Below the pieces are notes generated by a model, which searched no databases, was not told where the DNA came from, and saw only the letters and a list, made by a program, of their open reading frames with translations. From NCBI GenBank assembly GCA_000727475.1, contig KL647300.1, forward strand, positions 473,157 through 537,156: a stretch of 64,000 nucleotides of DNA. Direction: 5' to 3'. Of the stretch, positions 1 to 12,700 are shown one piece after another. A program made the position numbers and the translations under genes. Origin of the DNA: Sarcocystis neurona (lineage: Eukaryota > Apicomplexa > Conoidasida > Eucoccidiorida > Sarcocystidae). The first letter of the stretch is position 1. Every line of letters begins with the position of its first letter.

Positions 1-567
1 AAGAAATATGTGCGCCACACATTGCACATATATAAGGAAAAAGTACAGTCCGGATGTGCGTGAATACGCCAGCTCCCTTGAGCAGACGCCAGTAACATTC
101 GTCTACGTGTGTGCATAGTGGCATACCCTGGCGACGCACACACTTCTATTCATCCACCGTACAAAAGATACAAACACACGTCAACGTGCACACGTATAAA
201 TGTAACAGCAACACGTAATTGTATGAGGTTCAGTCGTGTGCACTGGTACGTGAATGCGTGGACGTTTGGACGGACGCACGTAATTTCTTTTAAACTGCCG
301 AACGAAGACGACTTTTGCTACTGCGACGCGCGACGACGGGCACTGTGGTACTCTTCTTCGAACGAACCAACTTGTTGAACTTCGCGTGACGACGATGCGC
401 ACGTGGAGACTCACCGATACCCAGCCACGCGTATAAAAAGAAAGTGCACACGTCAACAGTGATTCTGTGCCGTATCACCCCGTGCGCACTCGTGTACACA
501 AGGGAGACAGACAGAGAGAGACAGCGTGATCTATAGACAAACAGATAGGCAGAGAGAAACGGAGACA

Positions 568-595
568 CAAATATACGGTGCCAACCGTATATTTG
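568..595. repeat. Perfect inverted repeat (hairpin)
   Basis: Two 12-bp arms, caaatatacggt (568-579) and accgtatatttg (584-595), are exact reverse complements around a 4-base loop. The right arm overlaps the start of the dispersed element at 581-675. Confidence 0.8.
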
Positions 596-675
596 TTAAG
601 GCTATGAAATATGTGTAGACGACAAATGTGTGTGTATGTTTACGTTTAGTCGCGCATCAATTTAATGCGTGCTTA
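581..675 (+). repeat. Dispersed direct repeat, copy 1
   Basis: This segment of about 95 bp is repeated with few differences at 1207-1299. Both copies carry the blocks caaccgtata, gaaatatgtgtagacgacaa and cgcgcatcaatttaatgcg in the same order, and both run into a TA microsatellite. No coding capacity is apparent. It could be a fragment of a dispersed repeat family. Confidence 0.75.
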
Positions 676-1206
676 TATATATATATAAGTAGACCAGGAG
701 GTGCACACACAGACAGGTAGACAAGTGTCAGTACGGGAAACACGGAGACAGGGTGACGTACAGACAAACAGAGATTCACAGATAGAGACAGAGACGCGTG
801 TAGACCAGAAAGTGCAGGTACAGACAGGTAGACACGTAGACGAAGATCATTTTCGCCTGCACTTGTGTGCGCGTCGTTTTACGGGCACGCTAAAGTGTTG
901 TTACATTTCTTCACGTCGCAAAAGTAATCGGTGTGTGCGTCTGTAAGCGAAAAGGAGAGAGGGAGGAAGACGAAGAATGAAAGAGAAAGAGATACAGGAA
1001 GAGGGCGAAGTACTCATCCATGTGTGGAAGCATGCATAGGTGTGTGGGAAGAGGTAGGAGCGACCTCCCAGGGGGGTTCCAAAGTTCTGGCGCTGTAGTG
1101 AGGGTTGCAGGGCGGAGTGTTCACAGCCACGTACGAGACGCATCTGTGCATAGCCGAAGAGCTACGCACGTCTGCAGGTGTCGACACAAATATATATACA
1201 TATGTG

Positions 1207-1299
1207 GCAACCGTATACTTGTTAAGATTTTGAAATATGTGTAGACGACAAATGTGTATATATATACGTTTAGACGCGCATCAATTTAATGCGAACTTA
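1207..1299 (+). repeat. Dispersed direct repeat, copy 2
   Basis: This is the second copy of the element at 581-675, about 625 bp downstream in the same orientation. A sequence resembling the left hairpin arm precedes it but the palindrome is degraded. Confidence 0.75.
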
Positions 1300-2581
1300 T
1301 ATATATATATATATATATATATTACATGTATACATGCGTATGTGTGTGTGTAGGAACTCACACGAGGAGTAACCATGCGTTTATGGACGATATGTGTGTG
1401 CGTATAAGTATGCATATATATAGATAAGTGTATGTAACTAGAGTAGGAAGAGAATATAAATGTGCGTATGTGTATGTCTATCTACGTGAAAGTGTATATA
1501 TATATATATATAGTACAGAGAACACACACATGTGCGTATACGTGTGCGCACATAGCTGTTTATGCAGAAATAGCATATATGCGTAGACGTAGGCATTCAT
1601 AGGCAAACATGTATATACGTGTGTGCATATAGTGGATAGAGAATATTTTATGCGTACACGTATGCGTATATAAATGCACAAATATATACGTACGTGCGTG
1701 TGTGTATGCGTATACAGATAAACATACGTATTTATATGTATATATATAGAGAGAGAGAGAGACAGAGTACCTAGAGAGTAGCGGGGAAGTCCACGACGCG
1801 GGCACCCGAAACAAAACGCCGTACGACGCACTCCAGTTATACAAGTCTGCACTCTACACGGTTCACTTGTCCCTGTATATATATATATATATATATGGCG
1901 CGGACGAGTCAACTCGTTTATCATTGTATTTTTTGAAGCCTTTTTCTAGGTAAATATATGCGCAGACAGTGAAGGCGTGTTAATTCACTCCCGTGGAGGA
2001 TGCAGGCGCACTTCAGTATATACTTGTGTGTATGTCTGTATGTGTCGATTCACGTCTATCAGAAGGGAGAGGAGGAAGAGAAGGAAACGGAGGACATGCC
2101 ATTACAAAAGGAATCACTGGGAGTCCGGGTCAACTCGAATTACACTTCGAAGACACGTATGCTTACATGCATACACACATACATGAATACGTACAGAAAT
2201 ACGTATCTGTATGCGTATGAAGACATAGATTGGGACACACATGTGTATGCGTAGATGAACATGCTTAGGAATACTCAAAATAGAGGGGCGTGTATGTACA
2301 ACCGCGTAAGGGTGTGAAGAATAGTTTTACAATTCAGTTGGAAACGTCTACAGAACCTGCTCGGCCACTTCTTGTACCGATTCACAAATATATATATATA
2401 TATAAATAAATACATAAATGGATATGCACAAACATATATAAATATACATAAATGTACGACATGAGCAACGGATCGTCACCTCTGTCGAAAAAAAGACAGT
2501 GTGAGATGGCGCTTTTATTCGCACATCACACGGCAAAGTGACGCTGCGGCTAAGCAGAGACCGGTACGGTTATCACACACG

Positions 2582-2612
<31 letters not shown>

Positions 2613-5600
2613 GTACACTGGTGCGCATTTGTGTGTTTGTCTCTAACACCCGCCCAGTCCACGTATTTTGTATGAGCTTCTCGTCTCCAATTGTGAAAAG
2701 AAAGAGGAAAGGAAGAGCGGCAGAGGAAGTGCACTCTCTTCAGCGGTGAGCACGAGGAGGGGAATGAGGAAGCATTTTTCATAGGCCGCGTAGACTTTTA
2801 AGGAGTGAAAAGGTCAACATGCGTGCGGCTTACAAAGCACCTGCTTTCTCTTCTTCAAAATACAGGCCCCTTCTTCACTAGCGGATTTTTGCTTCTTTGA
2901 ACAATAAAGAGTTTTGCGTCGCAGCCTCCAAACAAGAGGCGCAGCCGTCTGCATATACGCAGTCGACACAACATCTTTACATGATTCCGAGAAAACGCAA
3001 ACGGAAAATACTACCGTTTCTGCTCAACGTTACAAGAAACATGTAGATCTCGCAACTTTTCCTTACTACCGTTTCTTCTGTCTCTCAGTACGGAGCCGGA
3101 AAACTCCAGGTGAAACAGAGCTTCCTAGTCGGATACGGTGTCCTCCCTTTCGCCATCCGAGGAACATCCTCCCATCACGAAGCTCCTTTTTCTTTCTGTT
3201 GAACTACAACTACCACTACTGCTACCAGGTAAATGAGTCGTATTTACTTCTGTAAATACGATCAAGACGCGACTTCGTGTCTGGACTTGAAGATCCTTTC
3301 GTTTGAATTCTACCGAGAAGTTAATGTGTTTGAATGGCACTGGGCATTCTTTATCTGGTGAGCAGTGCTTTGCACAGTTTCAGCCCGGAGAGCATTGAGA
3401 ATTCTGAATTAAATGCAGTTTCGTCTCCCAAGGAAGCTGCTACAATGTACGCAGACAGGACGAAGTCGGCAGCGTCTACGTGCAGCAGCAGAGTGACAAG
3501 TGCGACCCACGGTGATGTAGACTCCGTACAAGAAAAAGTGACTTTATTTTTTCTCATTTGTTAAGTTCTACGTACAACAGTGGAGAAGAACTTCGCTGTT
3601 TTCCCGTTAATGGCGGCTGACCTTGCCAACACATGAATACAGTTGCTTCGTCGAATAAAGCGAAACTGCACAACGTTCATCGATAAACCTGCATCCTGAG
3701 GTGACGCAGGTCAAAGATTTTTCTTCATAATAGAGATTTAGCGTCTCTGTAAAGTCGAGGCTGAAATTCGTTGTTTTTTGAATGCACGCGGACACCCCAC
3801 GCTATGCAAGCTTTCTGCAGGCCGTTTATATAAACTGGTCCCTAACAGTTTCATTCCAAGTGTCTAGTGCGTGTACATTTGTACATGTATAGAAAAAATA
3901 CAAGTGATTCAGGTGCTCCATCTGTTTCTGTGTACCGCCTCTAGGCAAAAGAAGGAAATCTTAGAACAATCTGACGCTGTTCCGCAACTTCCCACTGCCA
4001 CGTACATGGACGTTACGTTTACAAACAGGTATGTACGTTAAAAATTACAAGTCCGCGCTTAGACGCGTATACACACCTGCGTGTGAGCGTCTGTGTATGT
4101 GCGTCCACGCAGCACCTGCGTGCAGCGAGACAGGAGTGCACAGAAGCATGCCGTGTATCCATAGGTATACATGTACGTGCGTATTTGGTATGTACGTCTT
4201 GATTCGTGTGTGTGACCTGAAATTACTTTTCGGAGGCTTTGAAAGCTGGCTGGTCGACGGATACAGAAAAGACGTAACTATCGAAGCAAAAAGCGACCCT
4301 TCATTTGCGCGCACACATTCGGTTGCGTGACGATGTATACCTATTCCTGCGCATGTACACACATATCCATTCCTATATAGGATACATGTATACACGTTTT
4401 CATGCAAGAAACCACAATGTGCAACCCTTAAACTGCGCTGCTTCCCGTGCAAACCTCGAAGCTGTCATCGTACCTGTTGTTCTTATACACTCGCGTGTAC
4501 ACTCTATACACGGTGGGTTGTCTCGTTTGCTGTACGCCTGTGCTACGTGAGACGATGTGCATAGTTTTCAAACAGGAGACAGACATTTACTAGCATGCTT
4601 GAGTGTAAAGCAAGTGGTTGGCACTGGGTTCCCACTCCACTGGCTCACACAAGCTCTGGTTGTGAAGTGTGCTACTGGCCCCGCAACCGTACTTCAAGTA
4701 TACAGATGTTGACGGACGAAACTGCCAAGGGCACTATACGTTTACGTATACACATACGCAAGCGTAAGACACGCATGGGATGGAACTGATTCAGCTGTCG
4801 CTTGATGTACTTGTCTGTGTTGCTGTTGCTGCTCATCATTTCGGTCGTTGGGATACAGCGCACGATTATGACAAGGTAACATTGCGTCGTGATCATAATT
4901 GTACACACTGGTGGTGTTGGAGCACATAATACACACATATATGTATTACGTCTCTGCAGTAGCCGTGGACAGTGAAGCGGCCGTCGACTCCTTTGCGACC
5001 CCACATTTACATATGTGTGTATGATATATATATATATACATATATGTATATATATATATATATGCGCGCTGACTTCCATGTAAAACGGCGTGCACGGGTA
5101 TCCCCTTGCACTCGCGCCACATTGACCCGTGAGACGAGAAGACACGGCAGCAGCTTTCTACGGAGGATCGCTTCTGTCAGCAAAACGTGGAGAAAACATG
5201 TGCTTCGGCACAAGTTACAGGTGAGCAGGGAAAGTACTTTCTTCCGTGCAGAGCTCCTGATTCGCACGTGGTCGGAAGGCGTTCTTTCAGCTTAAAAAGG
5301 TAGTGCCCTACAGAGAGTACGTAAACACGGGAATTTTGGTGAGAATTACCAGCGACTTGTGAAGGATGAATGAGACAATAACTTTCGACATTGTTGTGAG
5401 TGAGAAGTGTCGTCAAAAACCGCAGATATGGGCCAAGTGCGCCGCAGGCACCACAGAATATCGTGACCTTCGATAGTACGGAAGTACTTCAGCCTTTGTC
5501 ACGGTGAAGAAATAGTGAACAATCAGAAGTTAGTCGAGGAGCAAAGATATAATAAAGGGAGTAGTAATGACAATGAAAAATTGGCAGAGGTGCAAAATCT

Positions 5601-5636
5601 GCATCCTCCGTCCAACTGCAGCTGACAACCTGTTCT

Positions 5637-5718
5637 CGACGGCTGCAGGGTTCGAACCTGCGCGGGCAAAGCCCATTGGATTTCAAGTCCAACTCCTTAA
5701 CCACTCGGACAAACCGCC
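5637..5718 (-). tRNA. tRNA-Ser (anticodon UGA)
   Basis: This nuclear serine tRNA reads UCA codons. On the minus strand the 82-nt gene folds as a class II tRNA. The acceptor stem GGCGGTT pairs with AGCCGTC with two G-U pairs, and G is the discriminator base typical of tRNA-Ser. The D arm contains TCCGAGTGGTTAAGGA (A-box). The anticodon loop is CTTGAAA with anticodon TGA, complementary to plus-strand 5683-5685. A long variable arm (GGGCTTTGCCC) and a T arm with GGTTCGAACCC (B-box) follow. No intron is present and CCA is not encoded. The gene stands alone, with no other tRNA or protein gene recognised within several kilobases. Its internal A and B boxes are the expected RNA polymerase III promoter. 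Confidence 0.96.
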
Positions 5719-8700
5719 GTGTATGTGCGCGGGCCTTATTTGCACCAATCTGATGAACACGCGGATTTCCGCTCTCGCGACGACTGCAGATGCGTGAAGT
5801 TTCGATTCCCATTCGCTGCAGTTGGTTGTTCTCCAGCCGGGCCCTTCTTCGGCAGCCAGCTTCAATGTGGTACCCACTTGCCAGGTTGGGGTGAGCAGAT
5901 ATTGTAAAAAAGCTGCTTTTCACTCGCTATTTCACAAAGAGGGGAAGCAGGTGAAGAAGAAAGCACTGCGTATGAAAAAAGATAAAAAGGGGAAATTTCA
6001 TAGCTCCTCTGGCATCTCTGGTACCTACACATACAACCTCAAACATACGTATGTTGTAACTGGATTACCTTTCAGTCTACGTTAATATGCGGAAAGGAGT
6101 GGAGGGAGAGGTTCGGTGCAAACTCGAGTTGCGGAAGCTGTATTATTCGACAATAGGGCAACCTCCCCCAATTGCGTACTTCATGTAGTTTAGTGCATGG
6201 AGTTTTTATGACTCCTCTTTCAGAAAAAGGAGAAGTTGGAGGTACAGTACGCAATCCATGATCCCGTCAAGCCGCAAGTGTGGCCACTCCGCAGGTCCTC
6301 CCTGTGTGGCAAACGGGAAAAACGAGAGTTATCAAGTAGAATAAAACATACGACGAATGGACAAGGTGTTCCTAGAGTGCAGAGGGCGGAAATACGAATT
6401 AGCACAACGCGTATCTCACTAGGCAGCAATGAGTGAGAACAAGGATTCTTGTGGAAGGCCGCGGGGCGCTCCAGCGACGTATAGCTACACGAGTAATAGT
6501 ATTCTGGGTGAAAAGCTATTAAGTGGTAAGCAGCCGAAGGTGAATTAATTATGTATTACGCAAGATTATTCGCGTCTGCGTGCGTAGCTCCAGGTGACAG
6601 TGAACCAGTAGTGAATATATGCTCACGCAACAGCGAAAGAATCGTCGAATCTGCGGAAGAAGTCGTTGAACTTCTCAGCAGGTACTTGCGGCTAGACCGT
6701 GCTCCTGCCTTGGGATTACTGATGACGAGATCGCCGTTACACTATGTTGAGACGACTTTAGCTGTCACCTTACCAGAGAAGGCAAAATAATGGTACTGAC
6801 TGAAACTGATCAAGAGTCAGGTAAAAATTGCTACCCAGCTCCTAAGAGTAAGCAAGAAGACTGCTTTGACTTCCACCTCCTTAGTCTTAACCCATTTATA
6901 AAAATCACAGATGGAAGGGTCGAATGCGTGTATACACGTACTCATATGTATGTGTGTAGGTAGTTATACCTGTACTCATGCATCGGTACTTGTATACTTC
7001 CGGTGGAGTTTACTAGTCCAGTCTCCGAAGTGGGAGATACGACTTGATTACATTTCTTCTACAGGGGACGGCACCTTGTCGTTGGCCCACCTTAAAGAGG
7101 GAGGACTGTATTCGTGCAGGGGGTGACGCGTGCTGGACGCGTTCCTGTGATTATGAAGACAAATATTCACACAATTTCGAATGAATAAACAGCTCAGTCG
7201 ACCTTCTGCACGCTCGGACTGTGATACAGATATGTGTGTATCGGCTTTTTGTGCACGCACGTACAGGCGAGCATCTACATGCGTAGCTATGTACGTATTT
7301 GTGCCTTCGCTTGTGCGCATGTGCGAAGGTGTGTACGACTTCTGTGTTTGTCTCATCTTATTAATACTTGCACCTGTACGTGCTTGCTTGCTTCATGCCG
7401 TACCTGTGTATGTCCGCATGTGTGTCTGTGTGCATGTGTGTATGGAGGTAAGTGTGTATGTGGATAGCGGTGTATAAATATCATTGTGTGTGGTACCTAC
7501 TGCACAGGAAGTAAATGCCACTCCACGCTCCCCAGCTCCACATTTGTCGCAGAAGTCACTTTTCAAGGTAGGGAAGCCTTGACTGGCACGACTCCTGTTT
7601 AAGTGTCACAAACGACGCTTCTTTCCGTTTTCGACATGCGTAGGCCCGCCGTCACCGATCAGACTCACATCGAATGTATCAGCCAAATATTCTTTCGCTT
7701 TGGACTCACCCGTAGGTGGTTCCTGCACCTTTGACGAAGCGCGTGTGCGCATCTGTAAGCGATACGTAGGAGTGCTATGTGGAGGATTCTTGTCTGCAAA
7801 ACGCACTGTACTCCTGCATGACTCAATCGTTCGTCTACCAAGAATGCTGTCCTAGGAGTCGCGGCTCCCTGCATGCACGCCGGTCTTTCCACTGACATAC
7901 ATATGGTGGCAGAGTCCTAAGGGACAGCAGTTCTGCTGTGTATTTTACTGCGCAAGAGAAATAACATACGTGGATATGTCACTACGTACACGTATCAAAC
8001 AGACTCATTCCTTTCGATACATACAGCTGCAGGCTCCCTTGCCTGCGGAACACATATACAAACGTACTGGAATACATGCACGTATACACCTATATTTTTA
8101 TGCGTTACGCGAAATCGAACGGTATGTGTGTGTTTATGTGTGTGTGTGTTCATATGTGTGTGTGTGTGAAACTGAAGATTCTTTCCTAAACTATCTGGTC
8201 ACAAAATGATAGTACCAGTCGCTCTTAATCCACATAATCGGAAGCTTTCATCTCTGATGATGCCCACTGTGACTTCACACGTGTATATACATGTGTATAT
8301 ATATACACACACGTGCTTCGCACATATACATGCCTCCGTGTAACTCTGAGTACGACTTGATATGTATTCATTGTCTCGTATAGCACGTCTCTACCTCGGA
8401 ACCTCTACACGCGTGCTCTAAAGATACATGAGACGCGTACGCGAAATAGTAACTCCCCAACACCGCTTACAGCGTCGTCCTGATTTTGGATTTTTATGAG
8501 GTTACTACTGTGAGAAGCACTGCGGGAGAAAACACGAGATCCGCAGGGGACACCGCACGCTTGCACAAATAGCCAGGTACTCGGGGTTTGCCCCTCGTTC
8601 AATGCGTGAACTGTCGAGCAAATCCATGCCGGCACGTCTCCAACCTATTCAAACGCGAACTGACACATAGCCACGGCGCTTTTATCAGTTACCGGCGAAA

Positions 8701-9776
8701 AACGGGATGCCCGTCAGGCGAGTGTGACGTAGACACAAAAATTCAGGAAAGCAAACCCAGAGAAAAACGTCGGAGTTGTTCCGTACTGCCTCGCACCGGT
8801 CTACTCTTCGTCCACAAAACAAATCAAGGGATCCTGAGACACTAACGAAACAAAGCTACCTCCCTAGAAGGTGCTGGGACGAAACTCCACTGCACAAAAT
8901 GCACTGTTCTTCATATGCGTATATATGTATATATATGTATACACACACACATATACACGTATGTACATACGTGCACACATTACAACATATACATATATAT
9001 ATATATACATGTAGAGCATCTGCATGTGCACAGGTACTATCTATCAGCACGCAACCTCACAACGTATTTTCTTCGTCCCACTCGCACGACGCTGCAAGGT
9101 CCTTCAGTTCCTGCCTCGACGCTGCAGTACTCCCCGCACAACTTTGTGTGTTTATCCGAACACACACGCGTATGATGTACTCATGCACGCACAAATACAC
9201 ATACACACACATAGAGTCTGCGCCTAGGGCTGCTGCACGCCGCTCATGTGTGAAACGATAGAGATAGAGAAACACGGGATATGCTTTTCTTCCTGAAGTG
9301 GGTGAGTTTCTGAAATGCGCCCGCACGCCGCCGCTGCTGTTCGGTCCTTTCGTCCCAACGCCGCACCTGTCAGTCTACCCGCGCACCATCTCTAATCGCC
9401 GCTGCAAGCGACTCCGTCTTCGTTCGTAGTCTGCACGAGCGCTTCACGCCCCCTGGACCCCACACCCTTCGCCTGCGCGTGCCGTCTGCAGGTCCTCATT
9501 GCATGCATCGCACTGCATTCAGCACTTTGCTTTAAAAAGCGAATACACACACACACGCACATCTCTCCAATGCCCGCGCAGACACCCCCTCGGCTGCCTC
9601 TCTCGCCCAAGGCCGCATTCACGCTCTCGACTGCCCCCCCTTCTTCAGATACTTTCCACTACTTGCACGGCTGCACAAGACGCACGCAACTGCATGTGTC
9701 TCTTTGCAGCTAATCTGCACAGAGGCGCTGTTGTGAACAGGGAGATGACGACACAGCAGCGGCAGCCTCCGGAAGA
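5719..9776. other. Intergenic, no gene recognised
   Basis: This is mixed-composition DNA with TG-rich patches (about 6925-6985, 7225-7475 and 8125-8175) and TA/CA microsatellites (about 8281-8335 and 8915-9015). One plus-strand frame at 6551-6790 (79 codons) is open and moderately protein-like, but it matches nothing I know and has no splice or start context that separates it from chance ORFs nearby. The 3' end of RPS10 begins at 9777. Confidence 0.5.
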
Positions 9777-12700
9777 TTATGCGAAGCGCGGCGGTCGGTC
9801 CCCGCCTCCACCCGAGCGATCTCCCATGCGTCCTCGGCCTCTCCCGAATCCACCGCGCTGCACCAACACAAATAAAGACCCAGCTCGCTCTTTCCCACAC
9901 GTTTCTCAGCAAGCATCGTGAAAAAAAAAACAACCGTTCTCCGTGCCGTCCTTCACACCCCAGCACAACCCGCGCCCTTGAGACACCCATACAGACAATG
10001 TTACACCGACCTCTCCTTACCCGCGTGCACCACTCCCCATGTATAACAATACTACAAACGGTGTGAAAACACCTATTTTCAGATATGTACACACATACAC
10101 ACAAACATACACATACAACACACACTTACATGACAGAGCCGTTTGCAAACACGTTCGTGACTACACTTTCGTATATATACGGTGAGAAAGAAGAGGCAGA
10201 CACAAACTGTGTCTCCGCCTGGTGCACTGTACTTTGGAGCCACTGCCGCAGCTTCTACCTCACGTGATCTACCGATATGTTTCTTTGCGACTCACAGTCC
10301 GCATACTGCAACACGTACTAGGTATCTACGTATGTGTGGAGCCTTCTGTAGACACCACCTGTCCTGCGTACGTATAATACTACACGTACGAGGTATCACG
10401 TATATGTGGAGCCCTCTGTGGAGATCGTATGTCCTGCGCAGAACGCCCTCCCCCGTGTACATCCTTCTATCTATATGTTTCCTCGGTGCAAGTAGGTCGA
10501 CTGAAGCTGCTCCACAAACACCGGCACACAAAAACTTGCGTCGACTAAAACGACGGCGGCAAACAGTGCCTGGCGATCCCTGCGTGTATATAAACGGACA
10601 ATTTCGGCAGATACGCGACTTGAAAAAAAACAGCATCTTCCCCACTTCGTCAGCACTCTGCTGCTGCTCCGCCGCGACGGTCGCGCTGCTGCATGTTTTG
10701 TCTCCCCGCCTGTCGCGCACGCGAACGTACGTCAGCAATGCTACAATTTCAGGTGCTTTTACTAGAGAAAGGAAAAGGATATTTGTGGCGAGCAACCACC
10801 TCTGAGCCCTTCTTTTCCACTCGCCGAAGCAACACAGAATTTTTTGACTATTTCAACATAACTGGACACAACCGCATAAATATGCGGGTAAATGTTGAAA
10901 ACGTCAAGACTGCTGGCACTGACAGGCTCCAACAATTCTCTCACTCGCTTCATACAACCTGCGGTGTACGTCACCTACTTGCCTCCCGCATCCTTCGCTC
11001 CCTTCACTAACACACATATTCGACAGATCAGAGGCACTGCCAAACATACGGACATACACATAGCTTCACACAAACATGTGTATATTTACGCGCGTATGCA
11101 ATTTTGTCTAAAATACGTTTCTCCACCTCTTCAACTAACAGAACGCACGTGCTTCCACATTTCCGTTCGTTGTCCACACTCACGATCCGGCACTGAAATG
11201 TTACTAATTACATAGATGTGTATGGGTGGATGCATCGTATGGCATCCACGTATACACTTGTGCTGGAACAAAGAACTTCTACGAATGTGAATGAAGAGAA
11301 ACGAACCCACTAGAAGAATCTTTCGAGACAGGATTCAAGCTCTTCCATTCGGAAAAGGTATGTCCAACTCCGACAAAACCTTCGCTCGCGCACAAATGTA
11401 CGCATCTAATTCGAGTACAGACATGCACGTCTATCTCTATAAGCGTATCGTCGAGTCTACTACATATCTCATGTATACATAAAATATATGTTGTATACAT
11501 GTGCCTGTTACATACACATGTGTTTAGATATATGTATATCTAAACAAGGCAGAGGAACAAGTCCAAATCGCTTCTCGTGACAGCCTTTCAGTTTTCGAAG
11601 CCCTGCTTCTTCTCATTCTTCTGAATTGTTGAACAGGCACGAACACAAACTTCACGCCCCGACTGCAGAACAGAAAGAGGATCAGGAAAAAAATGTGTAG
11701 CGAGAAACTGGAATATGATGAATAATCAAAGACGTGACCTCCTTCGCCTCAGAAGGAAGTTAGAGAAACTTACAGGTCTCCAGTCACCGCTCATGTCCGC
11801 TCCCGCCTCGCCTTCCGCCGCGGGAGCGCGTGCTGGCCGCCCCGTCTTCTTGGTGAGCGTCGACGGGAAGACCGTAGCCGGAAGATGAAGATATTCTCGC
11901 AGATACTCGATCCCCTCATTCGTGAGGAAATAGTAGTGGTGTTGCCAGTTGAATTTTTCCTCTGTGTACTTCTTCGTGTGAAGAGACCGCAGGGTCATCA
12001 TGACGTGCAAGTTCGGCACGGGGATTTCCGGGTGTCGCTCTAACTTGGCGTTCTTCTGCACGACGATCACGCCCTCTGAGAAAAAGGACGAGGAAAAAGG
12101 GAAAAAAATGGAGGTGACAAGAAAGTGAGGACAAAGGCAAGGAAAGGGGAAGGTAAAAAGGACGGCAGCAAGGGAGAAGAGAGATAACAGCAAGGAAAAC
12201 GAGAACGGGGAAAAATGGGAAAGGCAACAAAAGAGAAAGTAAAATGGATTGAGGACCGCGACGCGGGGGTGGCCGGTTGACGCACAGGCAAAAAAGGAAA
12301 ACAGCCACACCAGCCACCCTGTGGAATCATGTCTAGACTGTACAGACACATATATATATATGTCCAGTCCCACACACCAAGCAGGTGTGTCTACACACAT
12401 ATATGCATATAGAGAGAGATACACACACAGAAATTGACATTCACACCCACGTGTGTACCAAGGGTGAATATGTTCGTACTCCCGCATATATATATATATA
12501 TGTCCACATAAGGATGTGCGCGGAAATCAGTGAACGGATACAGCTGTACCAACGGTTCACATAGACGGGACACCGGATAGGCGGGTGGGAAAAACAGACA
12601 CACTCGAAGCTGCCTTGCAGGGGTATAGCGTGATACACTAGTACGAACCTCATATACATACGTGGACGGGTGAATATTTTTTGAAAACTTGCACTGCTAC

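Larger units (their letters stand above)
1..5636. other. Intergenic, microsatellite-rich, no gene recognised
   Basis: I see no conserved protein or RNA here. The stretch holds TA and TG microsatellites (for example about 1287-1322 and 1496-1512), a CATA tetranucleotide run near 2579-2608, a gacaga/gacaggtagac-rich block at about 690-845, and a duplicated roughly 95-bp element described separately. Open frames of 60-110 codons occur in several frames on both strands with no family resemblance. A 76-codon plus-strand ORF at 3334-3564 begins with a weakly hydrophobic segment but has no other support. Confidence 0.6.

Noticed and set aside
11588..11662. A phase-compatible third exon for RPS10 with a strong pyrimidine tract, encoding 24 residues ending QGFEN
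   Set aside because: The downstream exon at 9777-9857 encodes the Gly/Arg-rich C-terminus typical of eS10 with equally good splice signals. The 11588 exon is probably a decoy, and it warns that phase agreement alone is weak evidence here. It could still be a rare alternative end.
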